64,000 nt of DNA, taken from assembly GCA_030386875.1 (NCBI GenBank), contig CM059564.1:46892075-46956074 (forward strand), written 5' to 3'. Source of the stretch: Morinoia aosen. Its lineage: Eukaryota; Arthropoda; Malacostraca; Amphipoda; Talitridae. Of the stretch, positions 44,724 through 55,262 are shown piece by piece. The notes beneath the pieces are model-generated. The model was given only the letters and a program-made list of their open reading frames with translations. It had not been told where the DNA came from and ran no database searches. The number at the start of each line of letters is the position of its first letter. Within the stretch, counting starts at the first letter, position 1. The position numbers were made by a program, and so were the translations under genes.

Positions 44724-44946
44724 TTAACACTTCGACTACGGCAGGTGAAACTGAAATGTTCAACTCAAATTTAAAGCCGATTGTCGTAAATTATGTTGAA
44801 AATAGTCAGCATTAGCTGGATCCAATCTTCATTTAGTTTTCATTAAGTATTTATGAAATTGAGTTTTTGGGTATTGGTCGATAAGCAGCATTATGAAAAT
44901 TCCCTCTGTGTACCACCGCTGGCTCACGTCGCAGTCAGTGTGTTAA
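44724..44946 (+). mobile_element. MITE-1 copy with intact TTAA on both sides
   Basis: TTAA at 44,724-44,727 precedes CACTTCGACTACGGCAG; the right end CACGTCGCAGTCAGTGTG is followed by TTAA at 44,943-44,946. This is the only copy in the window with TTAA preserved at both ends, and it confirms the target. Its terminal sequences carry several substitutions. It is 223 bp and non-coding. Confidence 0.82.
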
Positions 44947-44954
44947 AGATTACG

Positions 44955-45139
44955 AACTAGGGGTTATTTCTCCCCAAAATGAAAAATGTCCGCGCATAAC
45001 GTTCCTTAAAACCACGAGACAAAGAACTACGAGTTATTTCTTTCCAAAATGAAAAATGTCCGCGCATAACGTTCCTTAAAACCACGAGACAAAGAACTAC
45101 GAGTTATTTCTTTCCAAAATGAAAAATAGCCGCGCATCA
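44955..45139 (+). repeat. Tandem repeat, 70-bp unit, 2.6 copies
   Basis: Units begin with AACTASGRGTTATTTCT at 44,955, 45,025 and 45,095, exactly 70 bp apart. Copies 1 and 2 are almost identical after the first 20 bases (GAAAAATGTCCGCGCATAAC block). Starts nine bases after the MITE-1 copy ends. Confidence 0.95.
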
Positions 45140-48100
45140 TAGGTAATTTGAGGCGATGCTTGCAGGTCCATAGATGCAAACTCTCGTTGAGAGCAGCTCA
45201 TTACTCCAGCAGACCTGCACAAGTTTCGATTAGCGCACACGAGCCGAGCAGGTCCCGAGAGTTCAGGCAGAGCGACCCACTTACTTGCGACTGCGAAAAT
45301 TGCACCATTACCGTAATAGTACAGAAATGAAATGGACCACGTCAACAGCATGTGATTTAGGGATACAGATGAGCTCGGGGCTTGCCTTTCTCAGGTCCAT
45401 AGGTCTAGTTTGGGCAGCCGCGCGGCACGGCTAAAGCGAGAAAACTGCAGTGCTTTTCGCTCGCTCTGAAACCCTGAATGCTGGTTGAAGAGAATCTCGG
45501 GCGTTGTCCGCGTAATGTTGTAATGCAAATTTGCTCTTAAATTCGGACTGGGAGGACTATCCGCGATGACCGTATCTCCAGACCAGTCTTCGAGCTCAGC
45601 TCTAAATGGCACATCGGAACAAAAAATGATAGGTTTTACGTCAACCGTACCGTAAAATCTGATTTGCTCAGAACCACAGAAAACGAATGAGGAATGCATT
45701 TTTCGACTTGCAAAAATGACTTTTGTCATTCTGAAGTAGAAATGAATCTTCTTTCGCTTGTAGACATTTTGCGTTGAATGAAGATACGCGAAAGCGTCAG
45801 AACGTATGGTCATGTTGAACGGTTAGTAGACATTTCGATACCCTTAAATTTAGGGGAATTGCAAAGAGCATACTTACCTTTACTATTTCAATTTCTAATT
45901 CTCGACTTCATTCCCATATTGAGCGCTTGAACAAAAAGCAGAGCTTGAGCACATAAGACATTGATGATTCCTCATGATTGCAGCAGCAGCGCAAATAAAG
46001 GATCGTAACATATAACCGAACAAACAAATCAAATAGCTCAATAGATATGCATTTTTGTGTTCAAATCCATCATCTATGAAGATATAATGCGTGGTACATC
46101 ACCTTGATTCAAAATCGACTGGTCGTCTACCACTTCTTATTTACTGTCAAAATTAACTCTGTACTGAGGGGTCAAAAGTGTGCTCTAATCCTCATCAACA
46201 AAATCATCAAGAAATAAGTGGAGTAATTTTTGCGAGCGGCAGCCGGCCGATGCACAGCCTACCTGGTCTCGCGAGGCAGCGTCCACACGAGATGGATGGC
46301 TGCCCGGCCGGCGCAGGGCAGTTAAGAAAGACGAATAGATCATCTCAACATCAGGGCACAATTTTCGGTCCCAATTTGTATGGAGTTGAGAATAAGCGCC
46401 GTCGCTCGATCATCCACTGGAACGCGACCTGCTGTGCGAGACTATAGAAGCACTCCATGGTGGTTCGACAGCAAGAAAATTACGAAGTGCGGAACTTGAC
46501 GTCTTCCGATATACTGGCTGTGCATCGGTCATCGATTAGCGTACCGACGGAAAACATAAATACCTAAAAACCAATTATTGCGGAAATTAAATTAAAACTT
46601 TGTTATTTAATTTTGTAGGCTTGCGTTTTTTTTATTTATCAGGCTAAACATACAAGATCTTTTTTATTCAACGCGTGGAAAGACAGTTAGCTTACATGTT
46701 TGAAAATGAGAGCAATAATTTCTGTCAACATACGAGTTTCTCGATGAGTAACTCTCAAGCTATATTTTAGAGGGTACATGGGTTTTGTCAGCACTCAAAT
46801 TAGGAAAGTTGTTGGAGTTTGAGAATCAATTAAAAATTATTTTAAAACACATTAATTTTCCAAACCCCATTTGATTGAACAAAAGTTGCTGAAATCGCCA
46901 ATAAATCATACATTCCGTGATGTAATTTCAAATTTCATTAAATTCGGAAGTATATTCAATATTTTTTTGGTTTGCGTTAAAACAATGAAGTTTTCACTTG
47001 GTCTCCATTGGAAATAAATTTCCGTAAAATCTTTGATATAGCAGGATTAAAAAAACATGATTAATGAGCCCACTCCACAAACGTGGTAGGAAGGCACCTC
47101 AAAAAAATCCTCTTGAAAAACATGATAATTACCAAATTTTGCGACTCTTCCCACACCATTACGGGAAAAATACGAGCTGATGTGGGAGACTAAAGAGAAA
47201 AGACGGGACAATTAAGAACTTTTAAGGGCTGGAATCATGAGGCAGCTAAGGAGCGATGCTTAGACGCGTGTTAATAGGCCCTGAAACTTGCAGAGCTGCG
47301 CTATTCGAGCGTCTCGAGGAAACGCTATTTCTTACACAAAATTGGCGCACCGTCAAGGGTGCGAACTGCTGCAGGGTTGTAACGAGCTATAAAGCGGAGA
47401 TTTAAGCGCATTCTTTGAAGTTCTAGTGACATGCTTCAAGTGCCACGGAGTGACAAAATTCAATCCTTCAACAGCTTCAGGAGAACTCGTGAGTCGATTT
47501 TATAAAGCTCGCAAACTGGAGCTGCATGACACGAAGTATTCTTTTAATCTACCTCGAAATTGTTCGTTAAACCATAACACAAACTAAGATCTCTCTCGTA
47601 TGAGTACGACGGAGTTGTGCTGATTTCAGTTGAGCGTAACGTATACATACTAGCGTACACAACTAGTAAAAAAACGGGACTCAACATTTTCCTTGACTAA
47701 ATCTTCCAGATGTGCATGACAAACAAATACATCCTTCCTTATAGTACCCGCGATAAAAATATTCTTGTACTTGTGCACTGGTAAAACTCGAATCACAGAT
47801 ATGGTCATTGAACATCCTTATGAGCGTTACAAAGAGACGGAAGAAGCGGAAGCCAAACAAATAATTAACTAATTAAATAAATCACACACCAAGGGTATTA
47901 TTAGGTAAGATAATTTCAGGTTGTAGCTATAAACACTCCACACAGAAGTATGTCACACACTCACGGCCCTCAACACAACACTCGCCACAGGCAGCGAACA
48001 ATTTGATGACGCAGTCATTTCCTGGCGCGCAGCTCAGACCAACAGTCTGCAATTCGAGAGAGGTAAGTAATGGCCAAGCAGGAGTTCAAGAACTCTATTG

Positions 48101-48280
48101 TGTAGTGTTCGGCTCATTGAATGCCAGGGGAGCCTTTATATATACATGCGGTCGCAGCCCCTCGAAACCAAGGACAGACTGAGATTGACTCGAGAGCTAG
48201 CACGCTGCCGTGCAAGTGGAGAGACGTAGTGAGCCGTTCTTCGACGTAGGAAATATGAAATGTGTGGATGAAAAATTGTC
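45140..48280. other. Unannotated DNA, no gene seen
   Basis: About 3.1 kb. A 140-codon minus-strand frame (45,391-45,813) is the longest non-repetitive frame here; it has no domain I recognise. TATATATA at 48,137-48,144 has no well-placed initiator. Confidence 0.5.
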
Positions 48281-48340
48281 TCATGGAATGTTGACGTCGC
48301 TCATGAAATGTTGACGTCTCTCATGAATAATGAGCAATAA
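48281..48340 (+). repeat. Tandem repeat, 20-bp unit, 2.5 copies
   Basis: TCATGGAATGTTGACGTCGC at 48,281 and TCATGAAATGTTGACGTCTC at 48,301, then a partial copy at 48,321. This may be an embryonic minisatellite with the window's favoured unit length. Confidence 0.85.
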
Positions 48341-48704
48341 ATAAGCCGCGAGAGCAGAGGTTGAGGTACGAGTTCTTAACCGAGAAATAATTCTTAATGC
48401 TTATCACCTCCTTTGAAGAGTAGGTGTAGATTTTAGGTCCTATTAATTTTTCAGTAGATCAGAAAATTAGGAGCTTTGCAGCAGAATTTGTTACGGGGAC
48501 GCACTCTCAGTCCCTTGCCTCTGGTTCCTTTGGCTCGATGATCGAACTGCGTGCTGACGTAGACATTTCTTTCACGCTGGAGCCTTTGCTCCATAATCTC
48601 TCGGAAACTTCTCTGAATTTCACACCTCAAACCATCAATGACCATCGCATTTTAAAAACACTAAAGGGCTAAAATGCAACCCTCGTATAAAATGTGTAGT
48701 CCAT
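48341..48704. other. Unannotated spacer
   Basis: Nothing recognised except a 64-codon minus frame (48,451-48,645) with no known domain. Confidence 0.45.
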
Positions 48705-48955
48705 GCACCCTTAGGGTCAAAGTGAAACTCACAAACACTATGATACTATTTTTGCGAACTTGACGAACGCTTTTCACTCGAGTAAAAGAACGACTGTGAC
48801 GTTCAATGCGTCAAAGGAAGATAAAGACCTCACTTAGGGTCAATGTGGAACTCCAAAACACTGATACTATTTTTGCCTCCACATATAAGGAACGGTTTTC
48901 ACAGCAGGAAAATGACGACAGTCAAGTTCAATGAGACGATAAGGACGTGATATGA
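48705..48955 (+). repeat. Two-copy direct repeat, period 123 bp
   Basis: TTAGGGTCAAWGTGRAACTC recurs at 48,711 and 48,834. Both are followed by a GATACTATTTTTGC block, a GAACGSTTTTCAC block, and GTTCAATG then GACG or GTCA text. Confidence 0.88.
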
Positions 48956-49205
48956 AATCGCTGCTAAATTGAGGTCGTCACGCAACCTCAGCCAATGCAT
49001 GACATCCTTGACTGTGAAACTTGAACTAGCGTCCAGTGGTGACTACAAGGTCAGGATGCGGTTTAAAACATGCAAGGGGAATTTCACTCTCGTCCCTTCC
49101 TTTTTTTCTAATCATGCAATAATTAAAAACCACGTAATCGAAACAAAAAGTAATAGAACGAAAAAATTATTGTTTATTCTGACACAAGAAGCGATGAGAA
49201 ATGAA

Positions 49206-49564
49206 GTTTATTAAGTTTATTAGTTAGTTTGAGCCTCCCTATCCTCAACAATGAGATGTAAAGAGAGGAAGGAAGAAGGCACCATTTAGTATGGAGTTAA
49301 GGGAACGTGGAATCTATGCAGAAAGGGCACAGAAACAGAAAACTAAGAAAGAAGTTCATGAAACAAGAAAAAGTTGAAGAAGAAAGTGGTAGGCGGTGAA
49401 AAACAGGACAGCAGTGAACCGAAAAAAAGATGGTCCGTAACACAACAAAACCTATTCTATTTTAACAAAAGAAAGCCTACCTAACCTTTAGCTCGGGCCC
49501 TCACATTGTCCCCCTGGGAGCGCTAATTCCCATAGATACAATAGTTGTATCCCCTGAGGGGCAT
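49206..49564 (-). mobile_element. SINE-X copy F, full length, with target-site duplication
   Basis: A 13-bp duplication, GATGAGAAATGAA, flanks the element at 49,193-49,205 and 49,565-49,577. The tail side reads GTTTATTAAGTTTATTAG. The head keeps ATACAATAGTTGTAT and CCCCTGAGGGG, ending at 49,561; three extra bases (CAT) separate it from the duplication, as untemplated additions can. The interior is near-identical to copies D and H, so all three are young. Confidence 0.85.
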
Positions 49565-49672
49565 GATGAGAAATGAAATAAATTAAATATTCAGTTTTGA
49601 AAGTAGAAATCACGATTAAAAAAGTTTAAAAAACTGTTTAATATCCGGCTTATTAGGAACACTGGCACGGTA

Positions 49673-49835
49673 CTTAGCAATCGTAGGACACAATATTAGC
49701 AGTCGTAGCCCTTAGCAACTGCGACCCAAAGCAATTCCCTTTATAGCAATCGTAGGACACAATATTAGCAATCGTGGCCCTTAGCAGCCGTGACCGAAAG
49801 CACTCCCATTCAGCAATCGCGGGACAAAATATCAC
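49673..49835 (+). repeat. Direct repeat, about 68 bp, with internal TAGCAATCGTAG motif
   Basis: TTAGCAATCGTAGGACACAA at 49,674 recurs as ATAGCAATCGTAGGACACAA at 49,743, and as CAGCAATCGCGGGACAAAAT at 49,811. Within each period the GCARTCGTRG motif also recurs at about 20-bp spacing, so the repeat is composite. Confidence 0.85.
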
Positions 49836-50193
49836 CCTATTCAAATTAGGGCAAGAGCTCCATCAAACTCGAATATATGGTTGTATGGGCGCCCAAGAGC
49901 GACTTCCCAAACACCTTCACGAATTACGACTCACGTGCCCAACAAACAAGCATCACCAAACCACAAGCGTACACAAAAAACAGCGATAAGCTCCGTCTAG
50001 TCCCAATAAACTGCGTAGATTTATGAGAAATGAAATCGAACTCCGTCACGATACAGCTCACGCTGGCAACACCCACAACATGCTGATGCGTGTAAAACTG
50101 AGTCTTGTTTGTGTGTGCGTGCGTATGTTGGCAGGGTTCTATGATGTAGGCTACTTATGTTACTACGAGAGCGGGTGTAGTGTTGCTTAGATA

Positions 50194-50549
50194 AGTTAGT
50201 TTGGGTCTCTCTAACCACAACAAAGTAGTTACCCTCAGCATGTGGAAAGCATCGTTGAGTGAGCAATTTGCTGATCGGGGAATCAACGAACATTGCGAGA
50301 CATCACGCATTGCGCACAGAAACAGCAAGATCGAAAGAGGTTTAAGATTAAGATGGATGATGAATAAGAAAGTTGCAATTGCTGAAAAGAACGGACATCA
50401 ATGAATCGAAAAAGATGGTCTGTAACAAAACAAAATACATGTTCTATTTCAAAAAATGAACTTTGACCTAACCTTCAGCTCAAGATCTCACATTCCTCCC
50501 AGGGGGCGCTAATTTTCATAGAGACAATAATCGTGTCCTCCTGAGGGGT
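50194..50549 (-). mobile_element. SINE-X copy G, older, full length
   Basis: The plus strand runs from AGTTTGGGTCTCTCTAACCA through GATCGGGGAATCAACGAACA, AAAAAGATGGTCTGTAACAA and TGACCTAACCTTCAGCTCAA to the hairpin head, AGACAATAATCGTGTCCTCC and TGAGGGG. Many substitutions separate it from D, F and H. No target-site duplication is visible. It lies 0.6 kb from copy F and 0.2 kb from copy H. Confidence 0.78.
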
Positions 50550-50737
50550 CCAAAAGAAACATAAAATGAAAAGCTGTTCAGTTACTTAGGCTTCTACCCT
50601 TAAAATCCTTCCAATCTCTATCAAGTTGTTTCATTAAATAATGCAACTGACTTGAAATTTCAAAAAATACAACGTATTCTCCTCTGTATCGGCGTGCTCA
50701 AGTCATTTCAGTTAATTTGAGCAATATCTCTAAGCAT

Positions 50738-51098
50738 TATATTATTATTATATAAGAAAGTTTTAGCCTCCCTTAACCACGACAAAGGTGTTCCAAGAGA
50801 GGAAAAAGGAAGGCACCATTTAGTATGGAGTTGAGGGAACGCGGAATCTATGCACAAGGTGCACAGAAACAGTAAGCTAGGAAAGAAGTTCATGAAACAA
50901 GAAAAAAGTTGAAGAAGAAAGTAGTAGGTGCTGAAAAACAGGACAGCAGTGAATCGAAAAAAGATGGTCCGTAACAAAACAAAAACCTATTTTATTACAA
51001 CAAAAAGGAAGCCTACCTAACCTTTAGCTCGGGCCCACACATGGTTCCCCTGGGAGCGCTAATTCCCATAGATACAATAGTTGTATCCCCCTGATGGG
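50738..51098 (-). mobile_element. SINE-X copy H, full length, with target-site duplication
   Basis: An exact 14-bp duplication, ATATCTCTAAGCAT, flanks it at 50,724-50,737 and 51,099-51,112. The tail is TATATTATTATTATATAAG on the plus strand. The head reads ATACAATAGTTGTAT then CCCCCTGATGGG; the last stem has a mismatch here. Nearly identical to copy D across the interior. Confidence 0.86.
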
Positions 51099-51112
51099 AT
51101 ATCTCTAAGCAT

Positions 51113-53311
51113 AAGTGAACGCTAAAGATGAAGGCAAAAATGCTGAATCGAGAGCCAACAACCTACATTAGACGCAGAACAAATAGAGTGGCGATCGATT
51201 GAGGCAACCTTGTGCCAGTTTTGACGTCCCCGGAGTCGAGGTGCCGCACGAAGACAGTAAAAAATATGGGAATTAGAAACGCTTGTCAGACGAAAATAAC
51301 GAACTAATACGTGCCTCACACAATATAACGCGAGCATTACGCAACCAATGCGAAGCGACGCTAGGAAATGCTGTGATTCTGCCAACTGGTATCTCTAATT
51401 TTACGGTATACTTTGCACGTATGTGGGTTGTAGAAATGATGCAAATATAGTGATACCGCCCTCATGAGCAGATGTAAATATCTCAAGAATTGAAGCATGA
51501 ACTGTCATTTCATTGGGTATATCAGGAGGCAGAACCTTATTTTTATCGCGTCGATGATATTTTCTTCATGCTCGTAACAGTGAACCTGTTAATTCTTTTT
51601 TTTTAAGCATGAGCGCAAGCATTCCGTATATGTGCCCTACATTCATGAACATTTCCTGCTCTTAGAATCATGCAGATTTACTCTTGTGTTTGATTTTCAT
51701 TATGACGACGTACTCATTTAGTGAAAAATACATTTCCCTACGGTGACCCACATTATTATTCGGTACAGAGGACATTGAACTGTGAAACGCCTGTATTTCA
51801 TTTTTAAAGATGAAGTTTAAAGGCGTTCTCGTCTGTTCATTTCTAATCCTTTTCATGTTATGCTTCCATATTTAGTTTTGATTAAATGAAATTATTTCTG
51901 TTGCGCAGCGCACAAACCTCCGCCTCTCACAAGGGCATCGCGACAGGTATCAACTGAAGTAAAAATTCCGAATAACGATGACTTAAGCAGTCCTTGTGAG
52001 AGCAGATAGAGCAAAAAACACCGTACACCACCCAACATGTCGTTACGTCAATGGCGATCTCAACAGGCATGAAAAATACAAGTACATCGTCCGAAAACCT
52101 CACGCTACAGCCAAGCCAGGCGAGAAATTTGGCTTCTGTTAAACCTCCGTGGGTGAAATGCTAACATCTTGCATTTTATCGGCAAATTCCAACTAACATG
52201 AATATGGTAAACGAGTCTGCGTGTCGACGCGCCGGAGCCGCTCGCCAAAGTCATTGAATGGCTGCTCGGAGTGTTTTTTCTGCAGCTGCCAATCTGCCCA
52301 CGAATCCGAAATATTTTCGTTTAATCCATTCAGAGAAGCGTTTGCCAGCGTTGAACAACGAGAGACCTGAAGTCTCGAGCTCTGTGATGTTGGTGCTTTG
52401 AAAATTCCTGACTTATTGAAACTGTTTCCTTTAATGCCCAGGGCATATGTAAAAACGTTCATCATCCTGATATTATCGTGTTAGATGAGCGCTGATGATA
52501 ATACACTAATTAACATTTCTCTATAAATAACTTGAACCACTCGGATACAATAACGGAGTTCGAGTGAACAACGAAAAGAAAAATCCAAACTCTGCTGTAG
52601 GTTGAATCCTCAAAATGCGAGCATGAGTTACTTAAGCGTAACTTAAATATCTCAGTTTATATCAACAAAGCCAGCAGCCAGTACAAGAAACACAGAAAAT
52701 TCTATTGGTAACGCTACGAACTTTGCATTTCTGTCTCGCTACCTCAATTGGCAGTACAGGAAATTAAACCGAAGACAATCTCGAGATATGTAATGCAAGC
52801 GTAGTGCTATCCTCCGGACTTTCTAAGCGTTGAGTATAATAGGAAACATTACAAGGGAGAGCTGTTTCTCGACGCAGTTAAGCTCACAATTCCAACTCGG
52901 AAAAAGTTCGGCTAACGGCCTTTGCATCGAGCAAAAAATGCCCCGGACGCCACCGAGAAAATTGAGTTCGGTGTTACAAATACAAGAACTGCTGCCGCTC
53001 CACGCAACGCTTCGTTCCAGTAACACAAACGCTCGGCTTGCGCATGAATACAAATTGCCATGTTTCCTGAAAGTTCCAATTTATAAGTCTGTGCTTTTAT
53101 GCTTGAGTTGGCGAAATACATAGGCAAAAAAATATACGTCACAATGCTAGGTGTGAGGAAAACTAACGTTTTTTTAAATGTTTCTCTTAAACCATGAGTG
53201 TAAGCGGATCTTTCATTTCCTAACTGGCACTATGTGAATCAACGCTTTCATTGATATGACAACAGTCGTGAAATTAGAAACACTTATACGTACATGAACA
53301 CCGTATTTTTA
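51113..53311. other. Unannotated DNA, no gene seen
   Basis: About 2.2 kb with overlapping frames of 62-97 codons on both strands (51.1-51.4, 52.2-52.5 and 52.8-53.1 kb). None shows a recognisable domain. Confidence 0.5.
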
Positions 53312-53470
53312 ACGGAATTACTATTCTTTTTCCATTAATTCATGTGTCTCATATTTCAAGTGAAATAATCTTACTGCACCGTAGCAATTTCTTGCAATTA
53401 TTATTCTTTTTTCATTAATTCATGTGGCCTGTACTTCAAATGAACTCGTTTTACAGCACCGTCGTATCTC
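53312..53470 (+). repeat. Two-copy direct repeat, period 81 bp
   Basis: ATTCTTTTTCCATTAATTCA near 53,322 and ATTCTTTTTTCATTAATTCA near 53,403, each followed by TGTGKCYYRTAYTTCAARTG and an ACWGCACCGTMG block. Confidence 0.88.
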
Positions 53471-54564
53471 GTAAGACATTCCAGCCCGTTCTCCCACAAG
53501 CAGCCCACCATAAACTTTGGATCTAACGAAGGCAACACGCCCCATCCAACTCGCGCAGTTGCGCGGCGCTCCAGCGCTGCAGTCTACACGAGTTTGAAGT
53601 TCAGGCGCCGCCGAAACGAATCTCGCCTCCACGGCTCGAATATCGCGGCATTTCTGGAAGCATTTATCTGAGCAGCAGCACCAACACCTGTCCGCAAGTT
53701 TCCGGCTTGCAGATGGAAAAGAAACAGACCGGATGCTTAAAATGTGAGCAACACGCGTCAGATAGAGCACATTCAGCGCGCGGATGGTGAGAGGAACGTG
53801 AATGTGACTTGGCGCGTTGTCGCGGTTAAACTAAGGATATAAGTCATAAAATTAGAATAGCTCGACTTCGGATGGCTTCCGGCGACGGGAACATGTCCGC
53901 CGCTTGGGGTAGACGCGCTAGCCTGTTTGGACGACCGCAGGATTTCGCAGTGAAACTTTTTTGCTCAAGTCTTGTTGGTATCCAAGTTCATTTGCAGGAA
54001 ACAACCGTGGGTGTAGAAAGTGTGTTGGGAACGGCAGATATATTACAATGTTATGAAATAGTCGGGATCTTTTCAGATAAGCCTCGCCATTAATGCAACA
54101 CATACGTTCACCCTCTTGTAACTTTAAAAATAATACACCTATCGACTTCAAATTACTCTCGAACGAAAAAGTAAAGCATTCTTTCGTTTGGGAGTAATTG
54201 ATAAGTGTGCACAACCAGCCACGCTTTCGATTTAGGAAGAATTAAATACAAAAATATGAGTAAGTTTCATTACTTAGAGTCTAAAAATTGTTTAAAATTT
54301 AAAATCCTAATGAAAGTTAACGAATCAGCTCTAATACGATCGTTCTATTGGGAGATATTAGCGAACTCAACATAACATCAACTCCACTCTGTCGGCATTT
54401 CAATGAAGAGTAAAAATACGTACCAAGCAAAGGCAGCACATCTTTGACCAACAATGTTAAGTACCTACTTTCCGTATCAATAAACCCTCAAGTGCCTTTC
54501 GAGTAAACAAAAAACAAGCGAACCCGCTCTTCGTCCGAGCTTATCATAGTTTAAAAAAAGACCA
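53471..54564. other. Unannotated DNA; locally G+C-richer at 53.5-53.9 kb
   Basis: A 116-codon minus-strand frame (53,420-53,770) lies in a G+C-richer patch where long chance frames are more likely; no domain recognised. Confidence 0.45.
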
Positions 54565-54665
54565 AACTGTATTTCACTAAACATTAGAGGTGTTTATTAG
54601 CCTACCTATATTTCACTAAACATTTGTGGTATTTATTAGCCAAACTATATTTCACTAAACATTAG
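54565..54665 (+). repeat. Tandem repeat, 39-bp unit, 2.6 copies
   Basis: TATTTCACTAAACATT recurs with 39-bp spacing (TTTCAC at 54,572, 54,611 and 54,650), joined by GGTRTTTATTAGCC linkers. Confidence 0.92.
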
Positions 54666-55009
54666 CGTCGCCTCGACTAACTACACAGTACAATCAGGGC
54701 AGAAGAGAGGACGGTGGGCTTGAAAAGCTGGACAAGGAGGAGTGTGTTGGCTCGGAGAGACCGCGTAGTGCCGCTCCGTCCCTCTAACGCTTTACAAAAA
54801 CAAAGGCGAAGTGTATTGCCTCTGCCGTCAGACGTCTCTTGTGCTCGCTGGTATGTGGCGGCCTTTATGTATGTGAGTATGTGCGTATGTATGAGTGTGT
54901 GTATGTTCGCATGGACATAAAAGCGAGCTTTCAGGACGCTCTTATGTCGGGCATCGTAGCAAAATTTTGTTCACTACTTATGACACATTTTGCAGTAAGA
55001 ATGCTGAAA
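54666..55009. other. Unannotated spacer with TATGTRTGAG-type short repeats
   Basis: A run of TGTATGTGAGTATGTGCGTA-like sequence at 54,865-54,910 forms an imperfect TG/TA-rich microsatellite. Two overlapping frames of 113-120 codons extend into the next array and are explained by it. Confidence 0.5.
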
Positions 55010-55262
55010 GTTTTGCGGAAATGCTGCAAGTTGCATCAAAATTCCTCAAGTTTCGCGGATATTCCTCAAAGTTTCGCGGATATTCCTCAAGTTTCGCGGA
55101 TATTCCTCAAAGTTTCGCGGATATTCCTCAAGTTTCGCGGATATTCCTCAAAGTTTCGCGGGAATTGCTCCACTTGCTCGGAAATTCTGCAAGTTGCGTG
55201 AAAATTCTTAAAGTTTCGCGGAAATTCCATCAATAACGCGGAAATTCCGCCAGTTACCATGA
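55010..55262 (+). repeat. Minisatellite, alternating 20- and 21-bp units, about 13 copies
   Basis: Central copies alternate strictly between ATTCCTCAAGTTTCGCGGAT (20 bp) and the same unit with an extra A (CTCAAAG, 21 bp), giving a 41-bp higher-order unit repeated three times. Flanking copies on both sides are diverged (for example ATTCTGCAAGTTGCGTGAAA, ATTCCGCCAGTTACCATGAA) but stay in register. Confidence 0.95.

Noticed and set aside
45391-45813. 140-codon minus-strand open frame
   Set aside because: No recognised motif or family, and no supporting context.
46030-46085. tRNA-like A box (TAGCTCAATAG) and B box (GTTCAAATCC)
   Set aside because: The two motifs are only about 25 bp apart and no acceptor, D or anticodon stems can be formed.
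48130-48290. TATATATA with a downstream short ATG frame as a promoter and gene start
   Set aside because: No initiator at suitable spacing, and the frame ends after 19 codons in a small repeat.
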